Below are positions 1-8,773 of a stretch of DNA of 33,776 bases, one piece after another (positions within the stretch are counted from its first letter, which is position 1; every line of letters begins with the position of its first letter). This DNA is from JBCBSP01 sp964550935 (GTDB taxonomy: Bacteria; Pseudomonadota; Alphaproteobacteria; Caulobacterales; Maricaulaceae). A program made the position numbers and the translations under genes. Under the pieces are notes generated by a model. That model was not told the DNA's origin. It was given only the letters and a program-made list of their open reading frames with translations, and did no database searches. The stretch is taken from the NCBI GenBank assembly GCA_964550935.1, contig CAZKBB010000025.1, positions 1-33,776 on the forward strand, read 5' to 3'.

Positions 1-1
1 C

Positions 2-274
2 GCCCATGCCCGCGGCACGATGAATGTCACGGCAGAGCGCAACCCGGCGACCGCGCACATGTTCATCATCAATCCGCTGAACGGCCAGGGCGCGGACAAT
101 CTGTTCTCCACCCACCCCTCCACCGCCAACCGGATCGCCAAACTGCGCGAGATGGCCGGCGCGGCGGCCGGATCTCCGGCCGGGCCGTGGGGTCAGCGCG
201 GCCCCTGGGGCGGCGCGGCGAGCGAGGCTGAGGAGCCCGACTCGCAGCGCGATGCGGGCGGACCCTGGGGCTGA
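2..274 (+). CDS. htpX: Zinc metalloprotease HtpX, C-terminal fragment
   Basis: The reading frame is already open at the window edge, so only the last 90 or so residues are seen. They carry the end of the HtpX family: NPATAHMFIINPL followed by NLFSTHPSTANRIAKL, the conserved C-terminal block of these inner-membrane M48 proteases, which degrade misfolded membrane proteins. The HEXXH zinc site and membrane segments lie outside the window. After the conserved block comes a low-complexity tail rich in Gly, Pro and Trp (GPWG occurs several times), a common, poorly conserved ending in alphaproteobacterial HtpX. The next gene, rsmB, starts 85 bases downstream on the same strand. Family identity rests on the short conserved block only. 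Confidence 0.8.
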   Translation, partial: AHARGTMNVTAERNPATAHMFIINPLNGQGADNLFSTHPSTANRIAKLREMAGAAAGSPAGPWGQRGPWGGAASEAEEPDSQRDAGGPWG

Positions 275-359
275 GCCGCCTCGCTCTGACGGGCGTAGCT
301 GAGGCGTGCGGGCCGTGCTAAGCCCCGCGCGCTCTCGCTTCGCCGCGCTTTGGTAGCCG

Positions 360-1688
360 ATGTCGGATCAGGAAAACGCCAAGACCGGCGATCGCCGCAA
401 TCTCGCCGCGCGCGGCGCGGCGCTGGAGGCGCTGCGCCAGGTCACCGAGAAGGGCGTCGCGCTCGACGCGGCGCTGAACGCGCAAGGCGCCTGGCGGGCT
501 CTGGCGCCGCGCGATCGCGCCTTCGCCTACGCCAGCGCGGCCGCGGCGGTGCGCCGGGCCGGCGCGCTCGACCACGCGGTCTCGCGCCATCTCAAGCACC
601 CCCTGCCCGACGATCAGCTGCGCGCACGGCTGATCCTGCGCCTCGCCGCGGCGGAGCTTCTGGTGCTTGGGGGCGCCGCCCATGCCGCGGTCGACGCCGG
701 GGTGGAGCTGATGGGGCTCGATCGCGAGACTGCGCGCTATCGAACGCTCGCCAACGCGGTGTTGAGGAAGGTCGCCGCCCACGGCCACGAGGCCTTCGCC
801 GAGGCCGACCCGCTGGACGACCTGCCGGCCTGGTTGTCGGGCCGCTGGATCAAGACCTATGGCGAGGCGCGCGCGAGGGCCATGGCCGAGGCGCGCGCCG
901 GCGCCCCGCCGCTCGATCTGACGCTGAAACCCGGAGAGGACGGCGCGGCCTGGGCCGAGCGGCTGGAGGCCGATCTCCTGCCGGGCGGAACCTTGCGCCG
1001 GCCCGCCATCGGCGACGTCACGGCGCTGCCCGGCTTCGAAGAGGGCGTTTGGTGGCTGCAGGACGCGGCGGCCGCGATCCCGGCGCGCCTGCTCGCGGTC
1101 AAGCCGTGCGAGCGCGTGGCCGATATCGGCGCGGCGCCGGGGGGCAAGACGATGCAGCTCGCCGCCGCCGGTGCGCAGGTGATCGCCGTCGACCGGTCGG
1201 AGAAGCGTCTGAAGCGTCTCGAGGCGAACCTCGCCCGCACCGGCCTCTGCGCCGAGATCGTCATCGAGGACGCTGCAAGCTGGCGCCCCGAGGCCCCGCT
1301 CGACGCGGTGCTGCTCGACGCGCCGTGCACGGCCACGGGCACGCTCCGGCGCAATCCGGACGCGGCGTTCGGCAAGTCCGACGCGGACGTCGCCCGGCTC
1401 GCCACGCTGCAGGCGCGCCTGCTCGACGCCGCCGCGGACAGGCTCAAGCCCGGCGGGCGGCTGGTCTACTGCACCTGCTCGCTGGAGCCTGAAGAGGGCG
1501 AGGATCAGACCGCGGCGCTCCTGCAGCGCCGCACGGAGCTGCGCCTCGATCCGATCACGCCTGAGGCCCTGCCCGGCCTTGAAGCCGCGATCGACGCCGA
1601 CGGCGCCGTGCGCACCACGCCGGACCAGTGGCCGGAACGCGGCGGCCTCGACGGCTTCTACATCGCCCGCCTGATCAAGGGGGGGTGA
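360..1688 (+). CDS. rsmB: RsmB/NOP family 16S rRNA cytosine-5 methyltransferase
   Basis: 442 residues. Residues 15-140 form a NusB-like RNA-binding domain, typical of RsmB (Sun/Fmu) and absent from RsmF. The Rossmann methyltransferase domain follows, with the SAM-binding GAAPGGKT at 257-264, motif IV DAPC at 320-323 and motif VI TCSL with Cys373. In this family the motif VI cysteine attacks C6 of the target cytosine and the motif IV cysteine (Cys323) assists release; both are present. E. coli RsmB modifies C967 of 16S rRNA. The length matches the family. The ATG at 360 is the first start giving an intact NusB domain. rpe follows 49 bases later on the same strand, an arrangement common in alphaproteobacteria. 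Confidence 0.92.
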   Translation: MSDQENAKTGDRRNLAARGAALEALRQVTEKGVALDAALNAQGAWRALAPRDRAFAYASAAAAVRRAGALDHAVSRHLKHPLPDDQLRARLILRLAAAELLVLGGAAHAAVDAGVELMGLDRETARYRTLANAVLRKVAAHGHEAFAEADPLDDLPAWLSGRWIKTYGEARARAMAEARAGAPPLDLTLKPGEDGAAWAERLEADLLPGGTLRRPAIGDVTALPGFEEGVWWLQDAAAAIPARLLAVKPCERVADIGAAPGGKTMQLAAAGAQVIAVDRSEKRLKRLEANLARTGLCAEIVIEDAASWRPEAPLDAVLLDAPCTATGTLRRNPDAAFGKSDADVARLATLQARLLDAAADRLKPGGRLVYCTCSLEPEEGEDQTAALLQRRTELRLDPITPEALPGLEAAIDADGAVRTTPDQWPERGGLDGFYIARLIKGG

Positions 1689-1737
1689 AACGCCCCGCTC
1701 GCTTGCCCGCGGCGGGGGGCGCTGATATCGGAACGTC

Positions 1738-2400
1738 ATGGCTCGCCCCGTGAAAATCGCACCGTCGATTCTCTCCGCCGACTTCGCCCGGCTGGGCGAG
1801 GAGGTGAAGGCGGTCGATGCGGCCGGGGCGGACTGGATCCATGTCGACGTCATGGACGGCCATTACGTGCCGAACCTGACCATCGGCCCGATGGTGGTCT
1901 CCGCGCTGAAGCCGTGGTCGGACAAGCCCTTCGACGTCCATCTGATGATCGAGCCGGTCGATCCCTTCGTGGCCGCCTTCGCAGAGGCCGGGGCGGATCT
2001 GATCACCGCGCACCCCGAGGCCGGGCCGCACTTCCATCGCACGGTGCAGGCGATCAAGGCGGCCGGGGCGAAGGCCGGCGCGGCGCTGAACCCCTCCACC
2101 CCGCCCGACGTGATCGACTACGTGCTCGACGCGCTCGATCTGGTCCTGGTGATGAGCGTCAATCCGGGCTTCGGCGGTCAGAGCTTCATCGAGGATCAGC
2201 TTCGAAAGATCGAGACGCTGCGCGCCACGATCGAGGCGCGCGGGCTCTCCACCCTGATCGAGGTTGACGGCGGCGTGAACGCGAAGACCGCCCCGCAATG
2301 CATCGACGCCGGGGCGGACGTGCTCGTGGCCGGGTCGGCCGTGTTCAAGGGCGGGCCCGACTCCTATGCGGCGAACATCGCCGCGCTGAAGGGCGGCTGA
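1738..2400 (+). CDS. rpe: Ribulose-phosphate 3-epimerase
   Basis: 220 residues, the usual length. It interconverts D-ribulose 5-phosphate and D-xylulose 5-phosphate in the pentose phosphate pathway. The TIM-barrel landmarks are all present: APSILSADF near the N-terminus, the HVDVMDG strand with His35 and Asp37, His68 in VHLM, the phosphate-loop region VNPGFGGQSF (141-150), and Asp177 in VDGGV. His35, Asp37, His68 and Asp177 correspond to the metal-binding and acid/base set of the family. It starts 49 bases after rsmB and ends 6 bases before the heparinase-like gene, so the three are probably co-transcribed. The identification is secure. Confidence 0.96.
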   Translation: MARPVKIAPSILSADFARLGEEVKAVDAAGADWIHVDVMDGHYVPNLTIGPMVVSALKPWSDKPFDVHLMIEPVDPFVAAFAEAGADLITAHPEAGPHFHRTVQAIKAAGAKAGAALNPSTPPDVIDYVLDALDLVLVMSVNPGFGGQSFIEDQLRKIETLRATIEARGLSTLIEVDGGVNAKTAPQCIDAGADVLVAGSAVFKGGPDSYAANIAALKGG

Positions 2401-2406
2401 GGCGCG

Positions 2407-4152
2407 ATGGCCGCGGGCGCAGGCGCGAAAGAGCTCGCCGCGGCGCTTCAGCGCCGGTTCCGGCGCGATCTGTCCGATTTCGCGGCTTCGCCCGCCCCGG
2501 TGCGAGCAATCACCCTGTCGGCGCGTGCGCCCTCAGGCTTCGTGGTCGAGCCGAAGGATCTGCATACGCGCGACGCGGGCCGGGGCGCGGCGATGCTCGC
2601 CGGCCGGATCGCGCTGGCCGGCGAAACGCTTCAGGTGGCGCCGGACGAGCCGCTTTGGTCGCGCGCGCTGCCGTCCCGGCGTTTCGCCGCGGCGCTGCAC
2701 GGCTTTGACTGGCTGGGCGATCTCATGGCCGTGGGCGAGGAGGGCCGCGAGGCCGCGCGCGACTTGTTCGACCGCTGGCTTGATCAGTTCGGCGCCTGGA
2801 ACTGGTTCGCCTGGAGCCCTGAAGTGGCCGCGCGCCGGCTTGAAGCGCTCACCTTGGCGGGCCCGGCCCTGTTTGGAGACGAAGCCGCCTCGCGCTCGAG
2901 GCGGCGCTTTGCGACCCTTGCGCGTGCGGCGCGGCGCGTGGAGCGCGGGCTCGACCTGATCGAGGATGATCGCGGCCGGCTCGACGCGGCGATGGCGCTG
3001 ATGCTCGGCCATATCGCCTTCGATCTTGGCGGCAAGGGCTTCACGCGCGCCGGCGGCGCGCTCGCCGAGGCGCTGAAGCGCCAGCTTCTGCCCGACGGCG
3101 GCCATGTCTCGCGCTGCCCGGAGACCGCGGCGAAGACCTTCGTGCGCCTTGCGATCATCGAGGAGGCCGCGATCCGGCGCGGCGTGGCGCCGGACCCGGA
3201 GATCCGCCGTGCGCTCGACCGCCTGGCGCCGCTGATCGGCTTCTTCCAACTCAAGGACGGCGCGCTTGCGGCCTTCCACGGCGGCGGCGAGGGCGACCGC
3301 AAGGCGGTCAAGGCCGCCGCCAGGCTGCACGACGCCCCGAAGAAGAGCTTCGATTATGCACCGCACTCGGCCTTCCACCGGATGGAGGCGGGCGGCTCGA
3401 TCGCGATCATCGATTCCGGCGGCCCGCCCAAGGGCGCCCATGCGCGCGAAGCCCATGCGAGCGCGCTGGCGTTCGAGTTCTCCGCCGCGGGCGGGCGCAT
3501 CGTGGTCAATTGCGGCTGGCGCGAGGATCAGCCCGAAGACTGGCGCGAAGCGGTGCGCGCGACCGCCGCACACTCCGCGTTGACGCTGGAGGAGACGTCC
3601 TCGGCGCGGTTGTTGAAGCCCGGCTGGCGGCGCGATCTGCTGGGGCCGCGTCTGGCGATCGGGCCGGAGCCGGTCACCGTGCGCCGCAACGAGGAAGAAA
3701 TGGGAGTGTGGCTTGAAGCCACCCATGACGGCTATCGCCGCCGTTTCGGGCTCGGCGCGCGCCGCCGGCTTTTCCTGGCGAGCGATGGCGGGGACTTGCG
3801 GGGCGAGGACGGGCTCTACCGACCGGTGGAGGACGGCCCGCCGCCCGATCCCGAACGCCGGCTCCAGTTCGCCATCCGCTTCCATCTGCACCCGGACGTG
3901 CGCGCCTCGCTGTCGCGCGATTCCATGAGCGCGCTTCTGGTTCTGCCCAACGGCGACGGCTGGCGCTTCCGCACCGACGGCGGGCCTGTGAGGCTGGAGC
4001 GCTCGGTCTATCTTGCAGGCGGCGTCCAGCCTGAACGTTCGACCCAGCTCGTCGTCGCGGGCGAAGCCGAGCCTTACGGAGCAGGCGACAGGCCGCCCAA
4101 TCGTGTAAGGTGGGCGTTCCAGCGCCTCGGCCGCGTGGGCGCGGCCGGGTGA
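2407..4152 (+). CDS. Heparinase II/III family protein
   Basis: 581 residues. The N-terminal half (about 1-310) is helix-rich, as expected for the alpha/alpha-toroid of the heparinase II/III superfamily. The C-terminal part (about 320-500), with GGSIAIIDSGG and HASALAFEFSAAGGRIVVNCG, matches the beta-sandwich of polysaccharide lyase families such as PL12/PL15-like proteins. No signal peptide is apparent, so a cytoplasmic role is possible. Members lying between rpe/rsmB and purH are widespread in alphaproteobacteria, but I know of no assigned substrate. The start is 6 bases after rpe, and a weak CTGAGG lies upstream of the ATG. It is followed after 16 bases by a nucleotide-sugar dehydratase, which hints at a link with surface polysaccharide. 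Family is likely; substrate and activity are unknown. Confidence 0.85.
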   Translation: MAAGAGAKELAAALQRRFRRDLSDFAASPAPVRAITLSARAPSGFVVEPKDLHTRDAGRGAAMLAGRIALAGETLQVAPDEPLWSRALPSRRFAAALHGFDWLGDLMAVGEEGREAARDLFDRWLDQFGAWNWFAWSPEVAARRLEALTLAGPALFGDEAASRSRRRFATLARAARRVERGLDLIEDDRGRLDAAMALMLGHIAFDLGGKGFTRAGGALAEALKRQLLPDGGHVSRCPETAAKTFVRLAIIEEAAIRRGVAPDPEIRRALDRLAPLIGFFQLKDGALAAFHGGGEGDRKAVKAAARLHDAPKKSFDYAPHSAFHRMEAGGSIAIIDSGGPPKGAHAREAHASALAFEFSAAGGRIVVNCGWREDQPEDWREAVRATAAHSALTLEETSSARLLKPGWRRDLLGPRLAIGPEPVTVRRNEEEMGVWLEATHDGYRRRFGLGARRRLFLASDGGDLRGEDGLYRPVEDGPPPDPERRLQFAIRFHLHPDVRASLSRDSMSALLVLPNGDGWRFRTDGGPVRLERSVYLAGGVQPERSTQLVVAGEAEPYGAGDRPPNRVRWAFQRLGRVGAAG

Positions 4153-4168
4153 ACCGGGGGGAGGCTGG

Positions 4169-6115
4169 ATGAGCGAAAACGAGCGATCGCGCGCCGCGAA
4201 CGCCGTGCGCCGGCCGGGCCGGTTCGAGCGTTACGCCACGCTGGTGACCGCCAGCGCGTGGGACGCGGCGGCCGGCGGCGCGGCCATGTTCGCCGCGATC
4301 GTGATGCGCTACCTGTTCGAGCCGTCCGGCGAACCGCCGGGGCCTGTGGAATGGGTCGCCTCGGGCCTGTTCGCCCTGACCTGCCTTTCGGTGCTTCCCG
4401 CGATGGGTCTGCACCGGGGCCTGTGGCGCCACACCACGCTCAACGATGTGGGCCGGCTGATCCAGGGCGTGGTGCTCGCCCATCTGGTCTTCCTGCCGAT
4501 CCTGTTCCTGATCACGCGGCTGGACGATTTCCCGCGCACCAGCCTGCTCCTGTCCATCCCGCTGATGGCTGCGCTGACGATCGGCCCGCGCCTGGCCGCG
4601 ACCGCCTGGCGTTCCGGCGATATCCGCGCGCTGTTCCGCCTGGAGAACCGCGACGCCCCGCCAGCGGTGCTGGTGGGCGACGCCGAAGACCTCGCCACGG
4701 TGCTGCGCGAGCAGCTGCGCCGGTCGGGCGGGCCGAGCTTTCGCTTCCGCGCGCTGATCGCGCCGGGCGGTGAGTTCGAGGGCCGCGCGCTTCTCGGCGT
4801 GCCGGTTCTGGGCGGGCTCGATTCGCTGGACGAGGCCGTCCGCCGGGCTGCGCGCGACGGAGAGGCTGTGCGCATCGTGCTCGCCGCGTCCGATCCTGAC
4901 CGCGACCTCATCGCCGAGTGCGCGCGCGTGGCCGGGCGCACCGGCGCGACGCTGTCGCGCTCGCGCACCCGCGAAGGGGGCGAACCCTTCACCACGGTGG
5001 AGGCCGCCGATCTGCTCGCGCGCACCCCGCGCCGCCTCGACCGGGCCGGCGCGCGCCGGCTGATCTCGGGCAAGCGGGTTCTGGTGACCGGCGCGGGCGG
5101 CGCGATCGGATCCGAGCTGGCCCGTCAGGCCGCGCGGCTGAACCCTGAGCATCTGATCCTGCTCGATGCGGCCGAGAGCCATCTCTACGAGATCGATCTT
5201 CAAATGGCCGCCATGGGCGAGGCCGCGCCGAGCTGGCGCGCGGTCCTCGGCGACGTGCGCGACGCGGAGCGCCTGGCCGCCATGTTCGCCGAAGAGCGCC
5301 CGGAGGTGATCCTGCACGCCGCCGCGCTGAAGCACGTGCCGCTGATGGAGGTGAACGGGTCCGAAGCCGCGCTCACCAACGTGTTCGGCACCCAGAACGT
5401 GGTCGAGGCCGCCGCGCAGGCCGGATCAGAGGTCGTGGTGCTGATCTCCACAGACAAGGCGGTCGACCCGGCCAACGTGATGGGCGCGACCAAGCGCGCG
5501 GCCGAGCTTTACCTGTGCGCCGCGGCAAAGACCCTGCCGAGCCCGCGCCTGTGCGCGGTGCGTTTCGGCAACGTGCTCGCCTCGACCGGTTCGGTCGTGC
5601 CGCTGTTCGAGCGCCAGATCGCTCAAGGCGGCCCGGTCACCGTCACGCACCCGGAAACGACGCGCTTCTTCATGACCATCGAGGAGGCCGCCGGTCTCGT
5701 CCTTGAAGCCGGCGCGCAGACCGCGACGGACGCCTCCGACGACGGCCGGCTCTTCCTTCTGGACATGGGCGAACCGGTGCCGATCGCCCGGCTTGCACGC
5801 CAGCTCATCCGCCTGCGTGGCAAGGAGCCGGGACGCGACGTGGAGCTGCGCTATACCGGGCTGCGCCCCGGCGAGAAGCTGCACGAGGCGCTGACCCACG
5901 CCTTCGAAACCACCCGCGCCAGCGCCACCGACGGCGTCTTGCGCGTGGATGGCCCGGCGCCGGACATGGAGGCGCTCGCGCCTGCGCTCGCCGCGCTTCG
6001 CGCTTGTGCGCTGCAGCGTGACGACCATGGCGTGCGCGAGGGCCTCGACGCGCTGCTCGGCATCGGCTGGCCGGCCGATGTCAGGCCGCTCTCCACGCGG
6101 CTTTCAGCTGGCTGA
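4169..6115 (+). CDS. Membrane-anchored nucleotide-sugar 4,6-dehydratase (CapD/WbpM/FlaA1 family)
   Basis: 648 residues, the long membrane-bound form. Residues 22-145 contain about four hydrophobic segments. A CoA-binding-like Rossmann region follows (about 160-260), then the extended SDR catalytic domain from about 300 with TGAGGAIGSE (307-316) binding NAD(P). The active-site region reads STDKAVDPANVMGATKR; Met438 sits four residues before Lys442, the MxxxK arrangement that replaces YxxxK in WbpM/PglF-type 4,6-dehydratases. The probable substrate is a UDP-HexNAc, giving UDP-4-keto-6-deoxy-HexNAc for surface glycans. The start at 4169 follows a strong GGGGGGAGG ribosome binding site. It lies 16 bases after the heparinase-like gene. 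Exact product sugar cannot be read from sequence. Confidence 0.9.
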   Translation: MSENERSRAANAVRRPGRFERYATLVTASAWDAAAGGAAMFAAIVMRYLFEPSGEPPGPVEWVASGLFALTCLSVLPAMGLHRGLWRHTTLNDVGRLIQGVVLAHLVFLPILFLITRLDDFPRTSLLLSIPLMAALTIGPRLAATAWRSGDIRALFRLENRDAPPAVLVGDAEDLATVLREQLRRSGGPSFRFRALIAPGGEFEGRALLGVPVLGGLDSLDEAVRRAARDGEAVRIVLAASDPDRDLIAECARVAGRTGATLSRSRTREGGEPFTTVEAADLLARTPRRLDRAGARRLISGKRVLVTGAGGAIGSELARQAARLNPEHLILLDAAESHLYEIDLQMAAMGEAAPSWRAVLGDVRDAERLAAMFAEERPEVILHAAALKHVPLMEVNGSEAALTNVFGTQNVVEAAAQAGSEVVVLISTDKAVDPANVMGATKRAAELYLCAAAKTLPSPRLCAVRFGNVLASTGSVVPLFERQIAQGGPVTVTHPETTRFFMTIEEAAGLVLEAGAQTATDASDDGRLFLLDMGEPVPIARLARQLIRLRGKEPGRDVELRYTGLRPGEKLHEALTHAFETTRASATDGVLRVDGPAPDMEALAPALAALRACALQRDDHGVREGLDALLGIGWPADVRPLSTRLSAG

Positions 6116-6120
6116 AAGCC
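6099..6120 (+). terminator. Stem-loop overlapping the dehydratase stop codon
   Basis: GGCTTTCAG, a 4-base loop CTGG, then CTGAAAGCC form a perfect 9-bp stem; the TGA stop at 6113-6115 lies in the right arm. No U-tract follows, so intrinsic termination is doubtful. It may protect the mRNA 3' end or separate the dehydratase from purH. A second, weaker 6-bp stem (GGGGCG/CGCCCC, 6148-6166) follows before purH. Confidence 0.35.
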
Positions 6121-6209
6121 GTGATAACGGAGACGAAAGCGCCGCGCGGGGCGATTGTCACGCCCCTGCGCATCGTCAGCATCCGGATGAACCGGCGGAG
6201 CCCTCCCGC

Positions 6210-7808
6210 ATGACAGACCCCTCGCTCGTCGCCGTCAGGCGCGCTCTCATCTCCGTTTCCGACAAGTCGGGCCTGATCGACCGGGCGCGCACCTTGAGCG
6301 AACGCGGCGTGGAGCTGGTCTCCACCGGCGGCACGCTCGCCGCCCTGCGCGAGGCCGGCCTCGAGGCCCGCGACGCCAGCGAGGTGACGGAGTATCCCGA
6401 AATGATGGACGGGCGGGTGAAGACGCTGCATCCGCGCATCCATGGCGGGCTTCTGGCGCGCCGTGACAATGAGGGCGATCTCGCCTCCATGGAGGAGCAC
6501 GCCATTCCCGCGATCGACCTTCTGGTGGTCAATCTCTACCCGTTCGAGGAGACCGTGGCGGCGGGTGCGGACTTCTCCGCCTGCGTTGAGAAGATCGATG
6601 TCGGCGGGCCGGCCATGATCCGCGCCGCAGCGAAGAACCACGCCCATGTGGCCGTGTGCGTGGACGGGCGCGATCTGGACAAGGTGCTCGAAGCCATGGA
6701 GGCCCATGACGGTGCCACGCCGCTGTCCCTGCGCACCCATCTCGCGGCGAAGGCTTTCGCGCGCACCGCGGCCTATGACGCCGCGATCGCGCGCCGGTTC
6801 GAGCCGGAGGTGGAGACAAAGCCCGCGCGCAGTTGGTTCACCGTCGGGGGCGAGCGGCTGGAGAAGCTGCGCTACGGCGAAAACCCGCACCAGGACGCCG
6901 CGCTCTACGCCACCGGCGAGAGCCGGCCCGGCGTCGCCTCGGCGCGCCAGATCCAGGGCAAGGCGCTGTCCTTCAACAATCTCGCCGACGCCGATGCGGC
7001 GTTCGAGCTGGTCAGCGAGTTCGATCCCGAACAGCAAGCCGCCGCCGTGGTGGTCAAGCACGCCAATCCGTGCGGCGTCGCGGCGTCGGACAAGCTCGCC
7101 AAGGCCTATGAGCGCGCCTTCGCGGCCGATCCGGTCTCGGCTTTCGGCGGCATCGTCGCGCTCAACCGCCCGATCGACGTGGCGACCGCGGACGCGATCG
7201 TGAAGATCTTCACCGAAGTCGTCATTGCGCCGGGCGCTGAGGATGAGGCGCTGGAGATCCTGTCGGCGAAGAAGAATCTGCGCGTCCTCGTCACCGGTGG
7301 TCTCGCCGATCCGGTTCAGCCGGGCTGGGCGGTGAAGTCGATCGCCGGCGGGCTTCTGGTGCAGGAGCGCGATGCGGGCCGGGCCGCGGCCAAGGATCTC
7401 AAAGTCGTCACCGAGCGCGCGCCGAGCGAGGCGGAGCTGGCCGACCTTCAGTTCGCCTGGCGGGTGGTCAAGCACGTGAAGTCCAACGCCATCGTCTACG
7501 CCAAGGGCGGCACGACGGCCGGGATCGGCATGGGCCAGACCAGCCGGCTCGAAGCCGCGCGCCTGGCCGCGCGCAAGGCCGAAGAGGCCGCGCGCGAGAA
7601 CGGCTGGGACGCCCCGCGCACGAAGGGCGGGGTGTGCGCCTCTGACGCCTTCTTTCCCTTCGCCGACGGGCTGAAGGCCGCGCAGGAGGCCGGCGCCACC
7701 GCCGTGATCCAGCCCGGCGGCTCGATCCGCGACGAGGAGGTGATCGCCGCGGCGAACGAGGCGGGCATGGCGATGGTGTTTACTGGGATGCGCCATTTCC
7801 GTCACTGA
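6210..7808 (+). CDS. purH: Bifunctional AICAR formyltransferase / IMP cyclohydrolase
   Basis: 532 residues from the ATG at 6210, the normal PurH length. An open frame runs further upstream, but that stretch overlaps the dehydratase gene in another frame and has no family similarity. The N-terminal MGS-like IMP cyclohydrolase domain has SVSDKSG, STGGT and GRVKTLHPRIHGG. The AICAR transformylase domain carries RYGENPHQ, FNNLADADAA, VVKHANPCGVA and the ending GGSIRDEEV...MVFTGMRHFRH. It catalyses the last two steps of de novo purine synthesis in the cytoplasm. The 94-base gap before it contains two small stem-loops. PurH after a heparinase-like gene is a familiar alphaproteobacterial order. Confidence 0.97.
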   Translation: MTDPSLVAVRRALISVSDKSGLIDRARTLSERGVELVSTGGTLAALREAGLEARDASEVTEYPEMMDGRVKTLHPRIHGGLLARRDNEGDLASMEEHAIPAIDLLVVNLYPFEETVAAGADFSACVEKIDVGGPAMIRAAAKNHAHVAVCVDGRDLDKVLEAMEAHDGATPLSLRTHLAAKAFARTAAYDAAIARRFEPEVETKPARSWFTVGGERLEKLRYGENPHQDAALYATGESRPGVASARQIQGKALSFNNLADADAAFELVSEFDPEQQAAAVVVKHANPCGVAASDKLAKAYERAFAADPVSAFGGIVALNRPIDVATADAIVKIFTEVVIAPGAEDEALEILSAKKNLRVLVTGGLADPVQPGWAVKSIAGGLLVQERDAGRAAAKDLKVVTERAPSEAELADLQFAWRVVKHVKSNAIVYAKGGTTAGIGMGQTSRLEAARLAARKAEEAARENGWDAPRTKGGVCASDAFFPFADGLKAAQEAGATAVIQPGGSIRDEEVIAAANEAGMAMVFTGMRHFRH

Positions 7809-7820
7809 CGCGCCGGGCCG

Positions 7821-7841
7821 GGCCGGCCTATAAGGCCGGTC
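7821..7841 (+). terminator. GC-rich stem-loop downstream of purH
   Basis: CCGGCCT (7823-7829), loop ATA, AGGCCGG (7833-7839): a perfect 7-bp stem directly after the purH stop, extended by a G-U wobble and one more G-C pair. There is no U-tract. It lies just before the AGGAGG ribosome binding site of the next gene, so it could end the purH transcript or sit in the next gene's leader. Confidence 0.3.
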
Positions 7842-7858
7842 AGGAGGCGACTGCGAGG

Positions 7859-8773
7859 ATGCAGGACGGCGCCATGGGTCAGGTCGAGGGCGGGATGAAT
7901 GGAACAGGGCCGCGCCCGGGCGCGGCCCGACCCGTGCGACGGTCTTTGATCGCTGCGCTCGCCGTCTTCGTCGGCGTGGGCGCGTGTTCGCCGGGTCTTC
8001 ATGCGTCCGGGCGCCCGCTCGCCGAGCGCGCCGAGGCGCTCCAGCCCCATTTCAAGGTGCGCCTGCCTGACGGCGCGCACGGGCCGGTTCCGGCGGCGCT
8101 GTTCTTTTCAGGCTGCGGCGGGGTGCGCCAGGTCCAGAGCGATTACGCCGAGGCCGCCAACGAAGCCGGCTTCGCCGCGGTGATCGTGGATTCTCACGGC
8201 GCGCGCGGGATCGGGCGGACCGCGGCGCGGCTTCAGGTCTGCACGGCCTTGCGGCTGTGGGGTCAGGCGCGGGCCGCTGACGTGTTCGCCGCAATTGCGC
8301 TCGCGCGCGCGGACGCCCGCCTTGACGCCGACCGGCTCTACCTCGTGGGCTGGAGCCATGGCGGCTGGACGATCCTCGACGCGCTGTCCTACGTGGCGGA
8401 CGGCGAAACCCCGCCGGGGCTTGAGGCCTTGCCGACCGCGCCCCTGTCAGGCGTCGCGGGGGCGCTGGTGATCTATCCCTATTGCGGGCCCATCACCCGG
8501 ATCGACGAGGCGGCCCTGCCCGATTCGCCGCCGGTCTTCGCGATCCTGGCGCAGAACGACTCCATCGCGAGCCCTGAGGCCTGCGAGGCGATCCTGGCGC
8601 GCGAGAAGGCCGCCGGCGCCCCGGTGGAGTGGGTGTTGCGCCCCGGCCTCACCCACGCCTTCGACGCGCCCGATCAGCCCCCCGACCCGCGCATGGAGTT
8701 CGACCCCAAGGCCGCCGCCGAGGCCCGCGCCCTGTTCGTGGAGCGCATGCGCGCGCGGGTCGGCGCGCCGTGA
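7859..8773 (+). CDS. Dienelactone-hydrolase-like alpha/beta hydrolase, putative lipoprotein
   Basis: 304 residues from the ATG at 7859, chosen because AGGAGG lies 11 bases upstream; ATGs at 7874 and 7895 are alternatives and give a more usual signal peptide length. A basic stretch and hydrophobic segment (30-42) end in VGAC, with Cys43 a possible lipobox cysteine. The hydrolase fold shows SGCGGVR (84-90, oxyanion-hole region), the nucleophile elbow GWSHGG with Ser166, a likely acid Asp234 (AQND) and His266 (LTHAFD). Classical dienelactone hydrolases use cysteine; here the nucleophile is serine, so it is better viewed as a DLH-like esterase. Its stop overlaps the GTG of a paralogue (GTGA). Substrate unknown. 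Confidence 0.78.
   Translation: MQDGAMGQVEGGMNGTGPRPGAARPVRRSLIAALAVFVGVGACSPGLHASGRPLAERAEALQPHFKVRLPDGAHGPVPAALFFSGCGGVRQVQSDYAEAANEAGFAAVIVDSHGARGIGRTAARLQVCTALRLWGQARAADVFAAIALARADARLDADRLYLVGWSHGGWTILDALSYVADGETPPGLEALPTAPLSGVAGALVIYPYCGPITRIDEAALPDSPPVFAILAQNDSIASPEACEAILAREKAAGAPVEWVLRPGLTHAFDAPDQPPDPRMEFDPKAAAEARALFVERMRARVGAP

Noticed and set aside
318..1853. Long minus-strand open frame (511 codons) over rsmB
   Set aside because: It is antisense to a gene with intact catalytic motifs, has arginine/glycine-heavy composition and no recognisable domain. It is a GC-bias shadow frame.
8629..8769. Upstream extension of the second hydrolase gene
   Set aside because: It overlaps the first hydrolase in another frame, is Arg/Pro-rich, and the GTG at 8770 gives a coupled start with a sensible TM helix.
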